Source: Solenopsis invicta | Taxonomy: Eukaryota > Arthropoda > Insecta > Hymenoptera > Formicidae | Assembly: GCF_016802725.1 (NCBI RefSeq) | Contig: NC_052668.1 | Span: 16,349,001 to 16,413,000, forward strand | DNA length: 64,000 bases | Direction: 5' to 3' | In this document: piece after piece, positions 1 through 11,295 of the stretch | Position numbering within the stretch: the first letter of the stretch is position 1 | How the letters are laid out: every line of letters starts with the position of its first letter | Position numbers and translations under genes: made by a program | The notes under the pieces: model-generated | Told to the model about the DNA's origin: nothing | The model's database searches: none | What the model saw: the letters and a program-made list of their open reading frames with translations, nothing else

Positions 1-3000
1 AAATACTTGAAGCGTGTGTACAATTTTCCGTCCTCATCGACTGAAGAAATCCATTTTTCCAGATCTTTTCCGCGATATATCATATGATAGAACTATTCTT
101 TCAGTAATGTTATACGCAAAGATATTTCTTTTTAGTAATATTATATTATATATAAACTTTTTATAAAAACGTAAAATTTATAACAATAATATCGAAATAC
201 GATATCTTCTGACGCAATTCAGAATTTATAGTAAAAAAAAAAAGAGAGAAAGAGAGATAGTTTCTTTTTCCGGGAATATCGAATTGTGCTTTGATATTGT
301 TAAAAAAAATCATATTTGTGCTAAATTTGCGCCACAAAAAAGTTCTGTTTCTTTGAAACTTAGTACACAATTCTTTTTTTACTATTAGATTTTTTCACGT
401 TAAAAAATTTTTTCTCATTGCTTGCTTCTAACTTAGAGACTATAATAATTGTCATATACCACTTCTATTACAGCAATTAAAATTTTTTGTTAAATTTTAA
501 AATATCAATCAATAAGAGAAGAATTCATGTTAAATAAAAATGCACATCGCGCCAGAAATACGGATGTATTAAAAATGACGAAGGGTACAAAGGAGTTAAA
601 TGCATTTTATACACAGGACAAAAAAATAGTGCTATCAAAATCCATTCCAGGATTTACTGGACGTAATATTCGTCCATGTAAAGAGCCAAAAGAAAATGCC
701 TCGGCGCAGCAAATGGGCATGGCAATACGAAGCGGGAATAATACCCAGTCGTGAGAATTCGATGCCAGCGGCAGCGCTGCATTCAATAGCATGATTCACC
801 CGGTGCTCTCAATTCTACAGATTCTGCCAGCGGTTGCGCGAGCCGCAAAAATGTAAAATACCGGAAACAGCGAACGCGTTTGCGAATGAATGAAAAGAGA
901 ACAGGTCACGAAGCTCGGTACAGAAACAGCAGAAACGCGCTAAGAGGTTATTACATAGACGCGAGAGTAAAATCGTACGAGAATATAAAATGTCTTTGTA
1001 CAAATGCGTGTGCAAAAATATAAAACAAGTTAAATACTTATATTTAACTTAAGCATTGAGACATTTACAACCTTAGCTCAAAAACTATTCTCTGTAAATA
1101 CGATGCAAAAAATAATTTCAACGTAAAAATTGCGAATTAAAATTGTATCGCTTTAGTGCGAAAATGCGAGTAGGGAGCACTCTTATATCGCGTATCTCTA
1201 AGAAATGCGAGAGAAAGAGAGAAAGCTGCTTTATATCTAATTCAAATTGTATTCTTTACTCTCTTTTCACATGTTATTTTAAATACAAACTCCATTCTTT
1301 ATCTTTTGTTTTCGAATTCTCTGCGACCATATGTATTCGTGTTATTTTAAATACGTAACTTCGCTGCTTTTTTATCTCTTTTCGAGTTTTCTGCACCCCC
1401 CCCCTCTCCCTACTGCAACCACGCTTAGCGCGCACCTCTGTAACGTAGAAGAGAAAGATTCTACACGTACTACGCGCGTACACGTTTAGCTGCAAGAACA
1501 GCCCTATACCTCCTGACACACATCTCTCCACGCGACCCGCAGTTTTCCTTCTACCTTTGCCTTTATCTCCGAGCTATTCCGCCGCTCCTATTTTATCTAG
1601 AGATATCAAATGACCCCCCAGACACCTTTGTTCTCTCTTACTCATCTCCGGACACATTTATATCTGTCTCGCGTTCCGGCTGCTCTGGATCGTCCGTATT
1701 ACACGTGCTAAAATCTGCGCTCGCTCGCGTAATAGCGTTACATTTATTAACGTTGCGATCTAGCTACTAGCTCGTCGGGATGGGAGAACGTCGCAACACT
1801 GATTAGAGATTCAAGATCTTATAAACCCCCTAAGTTATCAGTCTCTCTTGATATTTCAGACTCAATTAATTTTTTTTTTTTTTCGTTTTTCATCAAGTTT
1901 TCACGATAGCTTCTGTGGGATATAATGAAGCATTAGATTGGTAACTAAATTTTAAGATAATAAAACATTACTGCGGGAACACGTGAGCCTGCTCTGATGC
2001 TGTAACAAGGTTCCTTTTTTTCGCTATTCAGGTCGTAAAGAGCCCCGATAACGCCTTCTAATAACTTAATAAGGATCCGACGAGGCCGGAATTTTATGAG
2101 TGTTGCACGAAACGACGATCGTCGTTGCACCCATACACGTTATACATGTTTACGACTTTACGAAACTAGCTTGCACTAACAAAACTGTGACTCGCTATTC
2201 GTCGCTTAGCGCTTCGCGTTCTTTGCTGCTTGACTTCGTGCATCGAGATAGCGGAGGTGACTTTTTGCCTTGTAGAATGCACGCATTAAAACTCCATCTC
2301 GGTTACGACAGATCTACGCGCGCCATATCTCATTCGAGCGAGATCGAGGCTGCTCTAAGGAAAGATATATACGAATGTATCCACCTTTACGATAGCAGCG
2401 CGCAGTATAGTCATTCGCATTCGGTCCTTAACAATGGCCGAGCAATTCGTTTCAAACGAGAACGTCAGAAATTGTACGAGCGACTAACTGCGGCAACAGA
2501 TATAAAGAATAAAGGTTGTGCTGGAGTCAACGTTTACGAGTCCACCCGTTATCGTCCTTCGCCGTGACTTCCTGCCGCCACGTAAACCCCCGGCCGAAAA
2601 AAAGACTTCGACGTGTTCGCCACCACGTTCTCGTTCCTTTCGTTCCCGTCCGACCGCGTCCTACTTTGAGACCAGGAATTTTCTATTTCCTTGGGTATCG
2701 CAGGATCAACGCGAATTCTTGGAATTGATGCCGGGAAAGGGTGTCCCCGACTTTTAAATTGTCTTTATCAATCCTTCAGCAGGTGAGGCGTGTGAGAAAT
2801 TGATATCGAAACAACGCTCAATAGCGTTGCGCGACAACGTGCGTCGAATCGAAACAGAGTTGTCGAGAACTACCGACAATTATTCTGATTTTCAACTTCT
2901 CGAGTGTACACACTACCCGGTACAATTAGGTGCTTATAGTGCAAGTGCTTCTTTGAACTAATGGCGGATTAAGTGTTCGCTCGAAAGAGGAGAAAGACTT

Positions 3001-4309
3001 TCCCTCGGGTAATGAATTGTACGTAAATATATCCCGGAGACAACTTGGAAACTTTTTTTCCCTCCCTTTAAACGCTGTCAAGCGCTTTAAATATTTACAG
3101 AAAAGTGACCTCGGTTAAGAATCTATCTGTGAATATACACAGAAGAATTGAATGTATTTGCGATCGCACTGAGAAAGCACACTAAATTTTCTCTCTTGCA
3201 GCCATAAGAGAGATCTTTGCGAGCACTGTACACTAAATTTCATCCTAGGAATAAAAGGATTTGGAAAAAGTTCTTCGAAAAAATTACGATGAGACAGTAC
3301 ATTACATAATTTGATTATTATCTCCATTACTAATAAATTGAATCCCTTTCTATTTAACAATGAAAAGATATCACATATTTTGTTTCTATATTAAAATAAA
3401 TAAATAAATACGAATAACATCTTTTCTTTATTAAAAAAGTTTTGTACGTAAATATTGTAACTCGGATAAATAAAACTTCACTGCTTTGTTATAGTGCAAC
3501 ATCAGCTGAATGAGAAGAAAAAAAATTTCGCGATCGACACAACAAACAACATTTTTGAAAAAACAACAGCTACACGACATAACCAAGCTGTATGCTCAAC
3601 GCACCTATATAATCGAATTTCAATGCAAAGCACATAAAAATAATTTAACTTAATAAAGATTTAAAATAAACTGGAATAGATGTTTATCAAAATATGATAC
3701 AGTGGATTCAATTAGCAATGCAATTTAGATGAAAAAACATAAAGAAAAATTTCCTAGAAGAAAATATGCATCAATTTTTGACGATACTATATTTTATTAT
3801 TCTATTTAATTAAAAAATATTATTTTAGTTTATTAATTATTTATCGTAAACGAATGCTTTTCATCGTAAAACGAGAATTTCGAGATTAAATTTTATATGC
3901 TTATTTTAAAGATGAACTGATTAATCTCCGAGATTCTGCAATATTCTGTGAGAAAGAAATGTCAATAGGAAAAGGACGAGCACACAAAATCGGTGACGGA
4001 GAAAACGATGCGACTCCACGTGTCTCCAGCACCCTCGGTGTCTCTTCGAATACTCTTTCCTGCATCTCTGGTTTCTCTCTCTCTCTCTCTTCTCTCACAA
4101 GAAGAGACATTTGGTGCAGACCATTACCCCAGTCCCGGGTGCCATCGGCCATCAGCAGCGCGTTAAAGCCGCTGCAATTACAAACTCCGACAGTCTCATC
4201 CCCTTTATTCCATGCCGCGCTCCTTCGTTCTCCTTTCACCGCTCGTTCCCACATCGCCCCTGCGTTCCTTCTACTCTTTCTCTCATTTTCTCTTTTCGGT
4301 CCCTTGCTC

Positions 4310-4353
<44 letters not shown>

Positions 4354-5720
4354 CGCTCGCTCGCTTGCGCCACGTCGCCGCTCACCGGCCCCATTTACAT
4401 TTGCCCGCTACTCTCGTAAAAGTAACTTTGTAACCCGTGCGGGCAGTAGTATCCGAGCCAGGATTCCGTCCTCTATTCCGGGGAAATTACATGTCGGTCG
4501 GCACCGCAGGCTCGAAAGAAGATTTCCCTTATCAAGCGCGCCGCTTCCTTCCACCATCCCGACTCTGTCCTCTACCGCGTACTGGATGTCCACTTACACC
4601 CAGCAATCAACCCATTCCGCGTAAAATGACACGCACACGAGAAACACGTTTTAGAGACGTATCGTTAATTCTATGTCTCACGTAGCTAATTTCCTTCATG
4701 AAAGTGTTGCGGATAAAAATGAAAACGTACGACTGACACAAAAAATTCAAGCCACGATGAAACGTGATATATGTTTCCACGATTTTGCTAAGCAGCAGCG
4801 AGATCATCTCTCACAATCGATGTATTTTCATTTATCTTTCAAGCATTATTAAGATATAAAAAGAGAAATTTATCAATAAGTTCTGTCATAATACAAGAAT
4901 TTATTAAATTACTTCATATGTGATTTCAACAATTAATTAAAATTATTGATATATAATATCTATATCTATGCAATATAAATTGAAAATTCACGATTATTTA
5001 TTGCAAAGTTGCGTCCCATTTTGCAACGTGTAATTTCGATTCTCAAGTGAAATCTTTAACTAGAGCGCACAAATCGGTTTTCGATATGCTTTAAATGCTG
5101 TATAGTACATTGAATATTTTGAAATATCGGGCGCGCTCGCGCAATAAAAAACATTGGAGAGATACGGTAATACTTAAATGAGCGAAGAAGTTTGAACGTC
5201 CCAGCGCGCATCAGATAGAGTGCTTCGTGAAATCGTTCAAAAAGTATTGGAATGGCTGCATGATCGCAATGTTTACTCGTACCTCTCGAACGCGACGTAT
5301 CAACCACTCTGGAAAGTCGGAAATTTCTGGTATTCGATGAAATTGTCGCATCGCAAATGTCGGCCCATCGATATTCTATGGCCGCTTAGAGCGATTAAAT
5401 CATCGCGCGCAACTACCAGCACCGAAGTGACATGGATTTTTCAGGTCAATTTGCAGAGCTCTTAATCGGAGATGAGCATGTGCAGAGTCAATGTTGGCGC
5501 GCATAATTAATCGTTTACATGTGCAAACAAGAAACGCGTTTTGATACAAATAAACTTAATTATTTTTACATTTGAGATAATGTAGAGATGCACTTGTAAA
5601 ATAAATCTACAAAAATACTATGAGCGCAAAACTCTCTAATGCAGAAAACGCTATTAATATTTATTGATAATCAACGAAATGTTTTATCTATCTAATTAAA
5701 GATGATCTCTGTTTAATCAC
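1..5720. other. Timeout intron 14, left part: no gene recognised
   Basis: AT-rich DNA with GC-richer patches at about 1.38-1.83, 2.05-2.76, 3.95-4.65 and 5.05-5.5 kb. The longest frame (2100-2567, 155 codons) shows no family resemblance and no splice or start context that convinces me. No timeout exon was recognised on the minus strand. Confidence 0.5.
4313..4363. repeat. (CT)n microsatellite followed by (GCTC)n
   Basis: About 19 CT units to 4350 then about three GCTC units. A shorter CT tract lies at about 4075-4090. Long apparent plus-strand frames here arise from the repeat. Confidence 0.95.
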
Positions 5721-6133
5721 AGCTGGGTCTTAGTGCTGATATTTTTTATATGATTTTATACATTTTCAAGTTTATCAAATCGCGCGTCAAATAAATTTTC
5801 GATCTTAAATTGTGTGCTATACACATTTTTAAATTGAATGAGAGTAGTAATGTCGCAGTATTGAACTGATCAACGCACAGTAAATTTATAATAAATGTTA
5901 ATATATAGTCTCAAATTAATCAATTTAGTAAATAAACTGAATAAATTTTTCTTAAACTTTATCAGTTTATTAAATTGTCCGACAATCAGTTTAATATTGT
6001 AATATTACTACTCTCGTTCAACTTGAAACTTGTTTAACACATCATTTAAGATCGAAAATTTTTTCGACGTGCGGTTTGATAAATTTAAAAATGTATATAA
6101 AATCAGAAAAAATATCAGTATGAGGATCCAGCT
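5721..6133. mobile_element. Foldback/MITE-like element, about 413 bp with about 150 bp inverted arms
   Basis: Left end AGCTGGGTC at 5721, right end GGATCCAGCT at 6133. The arms share CTGATATTTTTT, TTTATCAAA, AATTTTCGATCTTAAAT and GAGAGTAGTAAT as inverted matches (roughly three quarters identical by eye). The middle (about 5870-5985) is AT-rich with no coding frame. No clear target-site duplication. Non-autonomous. Confidence 0.75.
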
Positions 6134-8300
6134 ACGACCAACCAAAGTTTATGTCCAACGTTTTCATATATATGTTATAATCCATGGTCTTTTATTATTA
6201 ATTATATTTTGATATTTTTTTATTATTTATCTCATGCGTGATTCTTACGATACCATTTAAAAGCATGATCCATTTGTTATACTTCTTTCCATTATGGTGC
6301 TTCTGTATAATACATATATTCTACATAATGGATTTTATTCCTGCAGTATACAATATTTATATCTTTGATATGAAATGCCGCGGACTGAAATCTGTGTTAT
6401 ATTTCTGTACGCCGAACACGTTTATTCCAAATTCTATTTATAAAACGAACCACAAGACTTTTCCAAGGACAGGCGACGATTGTTATTCCGTCTCAAAAGA
6501 TCCCCTTTAATCGATGATTTATCTGCGGGTCAAACAGATAACTGCTTTAGCTTTTGTGCTTCTTTCGCGCCGATATTCCACGATAGTCACGGCCGCCGTT
6601 TCATCGGACACCGTGGAAATCTCTCTTTAAGTCCGGCGGCTCAGGCGTTTAACCCCGTGGTAATGGTAACGGTGTCAGTGATCGGCGAATCGATATATAC
6701 TATATCGAAAATGCCGACGCTACACCGAGATCATTGCGGTTCGATTGCTCGGCTAGGACCAGCAAGTAATACGACGGTGCCGCAGGGATTACGCGGACAG
6801 AGAGATACGAATTTATGGAACCCGAAAACGTTCGTGTTCTCAGCGAACTAGACGCTGAATACTTGCACGCACGTTGCACATCAAATATACATATAATACG
6901 TACACATGTACGTACATACATTCCGTGTGTGTGTACTCGCTCTTTCATTAAAAATATTGGATATATGATCAAGTCGCTACGACTGTATCAATATCCAGAG
7001 CAAAAATATCAGAAGTGTTCATGAAAAATGCGCTGATATTGAAATTGATTCTGTTAGTAAAAAAAGAAGATGACCGTGTCACATTATGATGTAACGACTG
7101 TGCATTATGCAGCAATGCAAGTGGAAAAAAAGCTTGAACTTCTGTCCTTTAGAATTATGATAAAATAATGTGACGGATGGTAATTCAAGCGGAAAAAATA
7201 ATAAATAGATATTATGGATAGATATTAGTACAATAACGTAACGCTAAGGCATACGGATACGTGCGAAGAGATATTATCTGACCTTTTACCTTATTCCGTG
7301 AGAACTGCATCTTTGCACCTATGTAACCTCGGCACGCGAATCGAATCTAAGAAAGCCCACTAGCTGAAACTCATGAAACTGCCGGAGAAGTTTTAGTTGG
7401 ATTAGTAACTTAGTGCGTGCTTATTGTCTTAACGAGTATCTATAATATTTCCTGGAACATCTTCGCGGTTGTTCCAAGGATGAGGGTAAGCCACATACGC
7501 TAGCCACTTGGTTAATTGCGTTGCATTAAGTATTCAAGCAAACGTAACGATCTAATGATTCGATATATTATTTTAAATCATATACCTAATAAATGATAAA
7601 AAATGTCAAGTAGACACAAATGGAATATTTTTTCTCGTTAACAAAAAATAAAATTATAAAATAAACTTCTTCTTTTTAGCAGTAGCGCGCTTTGTATTTA
7701 TGACTTCATTAATAATGTCAGAAGTAATACTTGTAAAATTGTTGCAATTTAAAAAGCGATAATAGGACAAAATGGAGCCAAATGGAATGGAGTAAAGGAA
7801 GACGAGGAAAGTTCGCGAGGCAGCAGCAGCTAGTCGGCCGGTAGCAAGGGTAGTTGGTAAAATCGTAGGATACCGGCTCTACGCGTCACTACGCTGTCAG
7901 AGGACGCAAGCGCGCTCGCGCCCCTTATCGAGTTCGAGAGCAAAAGCGACGGCTGCCGGTAGTGGTGGCGATGGCGATGGTTGTAGTAGTGGTGTTGGTG
8001 CCGTATATGGACCGGTATATAGGGGGAAGATACGGCAAAAGGGTGGAATGGTTGTAGGTGGCGGCACACAACCGAGTTCGGAGACAGAGGGGGAGAGCGG
8101 CGTTGAGGGTGAGAGTGCGAGAGGGATAGAAGCCGACGGAAGGGTAGGAAGACGAAACGCGGGGTGGAAGAGAGAAGAGAAGAGAAGCGACATGGAGGGT
8201 GGCGGGCGCAGCTACGAGTCGGGCGCCGCAGTGTTTGTCAGTCCTTCGTATGGACATCACGTTCGACAAGACTGATAATACCTGCCGGTATTGGCATCCG
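6134..8300. other. Intronic/intergenic DNA upstream of 2mit
   Basis: GC-richer patch at 6.48-6.9 kb, then AT-rich, then a GC- and purine-rich block from about 7.8 kb leading into the 2mit promoter. No gene seen. Confidence 0.5.
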
Positions 8301-8336
8301 TATATAAGCCGTATAACGTTTTTGGCGGCATCAATC
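8301..8336 (+). promoter_or_regulatory. 2mit: Candidate 2mit core promoter: TATA box plus Inr-like site
   Basis: TATATAAG at 8301-8308 is followed exactly 30 bases later by TCAATC (8331-8336), an Inr-like sequence. This would place transcription start near 8332-8333 and give a 5' leader of about 197 bases with no intron needed. The surrounding 7.8-8.5 kb is GC- and purine-rich. The spacing is what a TATA/Inr promoter needs, but no transcript data support it here. Confidence 0.5.
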
Positions 8337-8384
8337 ATCGACGATAGCCGCCAACGTCGATCGCGCATCAATTCCGTCCCGTAG

Positions 8385-8510
8385 ATGAACTCGCGGCTGT
8401 GGCACGCGCTCCCGCGATCCCCGGTGGTATCATCATCTCGCGCGCCTCGTCACTCTGTCCACGAGCGGACGAGCGCCGCGAGATCTTTACGGACAGTGGA
8501 CGAGATGTGA
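8385..8510 (+). CDS. Upstream ORF in the 2mit leader (41 codons)
   Basis: ATG at 8385 opens a 41-codon frame (starts MNSRLWHALP, ends VDEM) that stops at 8508-8510, 19 bases before the 2mit ATG. A second ATG directly before the stop makes a minimal ATG-TGA. If transcription starts near 8333, both are in the leader and would be expected to reduce or regulate 2mit translation. No similarity to a known peptide was recognised; it is probably regulatory rather than a functional protein. Confidence 0.4.
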   Translation: MNSRLWHALPRSPVVSSSRAPRHSVHERTSAARSLRTVDEM

Positions 8511-8529
8511 AGACGTCGCCTTGGAAGCG

Positions 8530-11295
8530 ATGTGGCTTCCGTTTGTGCTGCTCGCCTTCATGGCGAGCGGTTCCGCCTGTCCCGATCTCTGCGAGTGTCA
8601 TCAAAATGACGCCGAGAAAAACGACGCGTCGGTTTTGCTGGATGTAACGTGTCGCGGTCGCGTACCCGGTCTATCGGAATTACCCGCGATAGTGAGAAGT
8701 TTGTCGGTGAACAGTGCCGAAGGACCGGACGTTTATGTCCTCCTCGACGAGCTGGATGCCACCGACTTGGTGAACGATTTTGGGATGAACGGTGCTGCTT
8801 CGGATAATCTCAAGACGAACGACACGTCGAAGACGAACGACACGTCGTCGTCGGAGGAGTCGACGAGCGCAACAGAGATTTTACCGTATCTGGTCGAGTT
8901 CACAGTGACAAATTGTTCGTTGGTGTCGTTGAACGCGTCCTGGCACGGTTTCGAGCGCTTGAAGTCGTTAAATCTGTCGTGCAACAACTTGCCGCGAGTA
9001 AGGGACGTGCTGGTGATCCGTGTGATGAATCTAAGCGAGTTGGCGTGCCTAGATCTGTCGGAGAATTCGTTATCGGACATCAGTGTTGGCTCTTTCAGGA
9101 CGCTCGTCGGTCTCGTGCGACTGAGTTTACGTAAAAACGCGATCAGTACGGTAGACGAGGACGCGTTTCGCGGTCTCGATCGATTGGAGTTTCTCGATCT
9201 ATCGGACAACAGGTTGGCCGACTTGCCGGATAGTGCACTAACGCCGCTATATTCCTTGCAAAAACTAGATCTTAGCGGTAACCAGCTGCAAGTCTTGGGC
9301 GCCAGGTGGTTCGAAAGTCTCGACAGATTGAGGGAACTCGACGTTTCACGAAATGGACTGGCTAGAGCAGCCTCGGGAACGTTGCAACCCTTACCGGGAT
9401 TATCTATTCTAAGGCTAGCGGAAAATCCGCTAAAGGAGAGAGACGTATCTCTATTATTGGGTACCGGAAGAAGATTGGAAACGGTGGATGCGTCTCGTAT
9501 TGGGTTAGCGCGAGTTCCAGCGGCTTTGACGCGATCGGTCAGGGCACTCAGACTCGCTGGTAACAGACTGACTACCATTCGTAGTGGTGACTTGGATAGC
9601 TATCCATTACTGCGTTTGTTGGATATCGCCGATAATCGTTTGATGGATATCGAGAACGACGCCCTCGGACGGCTGGAAGTTTTGGAAGAGCTCGATCTAT
9701 CAGGAAATATGCTTACAAAGGTACCAGGTAGTTTACCGAGTAGTCTCGTGATGCTTAAATTGCAGCAAAACGCGATAACCGCACTGAAACTCGATGATCT
9801 CAATGGTCTATGCAATTTGCGATCGTTAATGTTGAACGATAATGCCATCAATGAAATCGACGTGGGCGCGCTCGGTCAACTGCCTTTGCTCGCCGAGCTG
9901 GATCTATCCGATAACCCTATCAAAGCGTTATCAACTAATACTCTAAGTGGACCGAGTAATCTAACGAAGCTACGAATGTCAGGTCTAACGTCGCTTCAAC
10001 GACATCAGGAAGAACAAAGCGATATGGCGTTCCCAGTACCGACCCCGGAGCATTTGGTAATGTTAGATGTGTCACGTAGTCCGGTTCTTGCGGGACAGTT
10101 ACTGGCGGATGATGCTGCATTATCCGCCTGCAAGAGCCTGATAGAGCTAAATCTCTCGGCGACCAACATCAGCACCGTCAGATCCGACGTCGCGTACATG
10201 TTGCCGCAGTTGCGCGTTCTTAGGCTCGGGAAGAACAATTGGAATTGCACGGAGGATCTCTACTGGTTAGGCGAGTGGGTCAGACAACACCGCGAACCGA
10301 ATCAAGAGTATCAAACAGCGCGATGTTCCAATCCACGAAAATTGGCGGGATTATTTTTGCACGAGCTGCCATCACCGCCAAATTTCGTTTCCACGACCGC
10401 GGGAATCGTCGCGACAGCGACGACAAGCACCTCCGTTACCCTATCTATCGGCTTCACGCTCGAACATACGTCGAATACTGATCAGCCAAACGTCACGGTG
10501 TCTTCCAATATCGAAGATGCGAATTCCGACGGCAACGTCACGGATCTTCTCATGCTATCTTCCGTAAACGCGAAAACCGAATCAAAAATGGTAGCTGACT
10601 CGGATTTTCTCTCCACCGCGGAAACTGTCAGCGCAACGACAGAGCCGAAAAAAACACCGCAAATCTATGAGGCGCCGACATCCTTCCGTAACGTAACGTC
10701 GTCCATCACAACGCGAATGAGCGAGGAACAGGAACGAAAGAACGATAAAACAAATCGTATCTCGATGGATCAGAATTTAATCAAGCACATCGTCGTTCCG
10801 ACCTCTCGGGCACCGAGCAACCCCAAGCTATCCATTATGAGAATGGGAGACGCGGAGTCGCGTTCGCAAACTTTCGATAACCGAGCCGACAGTGGGGTGC
10901 GAAAAAATGACAGGATGAGCAAAGTTGCCGCGTCAGGCGTCGGCGAAATCTTCTCGTCGGGATCTTCGAACGTGGGAAGGAAAATGATCGAGAAGCACTC
11001 GGGCAGCATGAACAATGCAACGGCAAAGGCTAACGTGGCATCGGACGAGCGCGACTCGAAGACGATAGCGGAAGAATTGAACAGCCGAGCAACCGATTCT
11101 GGCGCTAGAGTGTCCGAGGCTTTATCCGCCGGTGCCCATCCCGGAATGTTGGTGTTGGTCGGTGCGGCCCTTGGCGCCGTCGCAGCACTGACCGTCGTGC
11201 TTTCACGAAGAGCAACGGTGCACCGGACGGACAGGTATCATCGTCACGAGAACATCGAAGTGCACACTCTCACGCCTACTACCGAGCTTTGGTGA
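8530..11295 (+). CDS. 2mit: 2mit-like leucine-rich-repeat type I membrane protein, single coding exon, nested in timeout intron 14
   Basis: Uninterrupted frame of 921 codons ending in TGA at 11293. I chose the ATG at 8530 because it directly opens a signal peptide (hydrophobic run FVLLAFMA, then GSA before the first Cys); the frame extends three codons further up, but only from a TTG. Seen: LRRNT-type cysteines CPDLCEC near residue 18; a tandem pair of KTNDTS hexapeptides (residues 95-106), each with an N-glycosylation sequon; about 16 LRRs (LxxLxLSxNxL pattern) over residues 118-566; an LRRCT with WNC and a paired ARC Cys (about 570-610); a Ser/Thr/Asn-rich stalk (about 618-870); a TM helix at 872-891 followed by SRR; a 30-residue cytoplasmic tail. 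Known: Drosophila 2mit is an LRR membrane protein gene inside an intron of timeout on the opposite strand, reported to affect behavioural plasticity. The orthology call rests on architecture plus this nested position; other insect LRR proteins share the fold. Confidence 0.88.
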   Translation: MWLPFVLLAFMASGSACPDLCECHQNDAEKNDASVLLDVTCRGRVPGLSELPAIVRSLSVNSAEGPDVYVLLDELDATDLVNDFGMNGAASDNLKTNDTSKTNDTSSSEESTSATEILPYLVEFTVTNCSLVSLNASWHGFERLKSLNLSCNNLPRVRDVLVIRVMNLSELACLDLSENSLSDISVGSFRTLVGLVRLSLRKNAISTVDEDAFRGLDRLEFLDLSDNRLADLPDSALTPLYSLQKLDLSGNQLQVLGARWFESLDRLRELDVSRNGLARAASGTLQPLPGLSILRLAENPLKERDVSLLLGTGRRLETVDASRIGLARVPAALTRSVRALRLAGNRLTTIRSGDLDSYPLLRLLDIADNRLMDIENDALGRLEVLEELDLSGNMLTKVPGSLPSSLVMLKLQQNAITALKLDDLNGLCNLRSLMLNDNAINEIDVGALGQLPLLAELDLSDNPIKALSTNTLSGPSNLTKLRMSGLTSLQRHQEEQSDMAFPVPTPEHLVMLDVSRSPVLAGQLLADDAALSACKSLIELNLSATNISTVRSDVAYMLPQLRVLRLGKNNWNCTEDLYWLGEWVRQHREPNQEYQTARCSNPRKLAGLFLHELPSPPNFVSTTAGIVATATTSTSVTLSIGFTLEHTSNTDQPNVTVSSNIEDANSDGNVTDLLMLSSVNAKTESKMVADSDFLSTAETVSATTEPKKTPQIYEAPTSFRNVTSSITTRMSEEQERKNDKTNRISMDQNLIKHIVVPTSRAPSNPKLSIMRMGDAESRSQTFDNRADSGVRKNDRMSKVAASGVGEIFSSGSSNVGRKMIEKHSGSMNNATAKANVASDERDSKTIAEELNSRATDSGARVSEALSAGAHPGMLVLVGAALGAVAALTVVLSRRATVHRTDRYHRHENIEVHTLTPTTELW

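Noticed and set aside
1..75. Minus-strand open stretch DLEKWISSVDEDGKLY at the window edge
   Set aside because: Too short to separate from chance and not similar to any timeout C-terminal block I know.
2100..2567. 155-codon plus-strand frame starting MLHETTIV
   Set aside because: No recognisable domain, unusual composition for a protein, no clear promoter or splice context; likely an open frame by chance in a GC-richer patch.
3959..4624. 221-codon plus-strand frame
   Set aside because: Driven by the CT/GCTC microsatellite (Ser-Leu runs); overlapping frames of similar length exist in all phases.
8733..9578. 281-codon minus-strand frame
   Set aside because: Antisense shadow of the 2mit LRR coding region.
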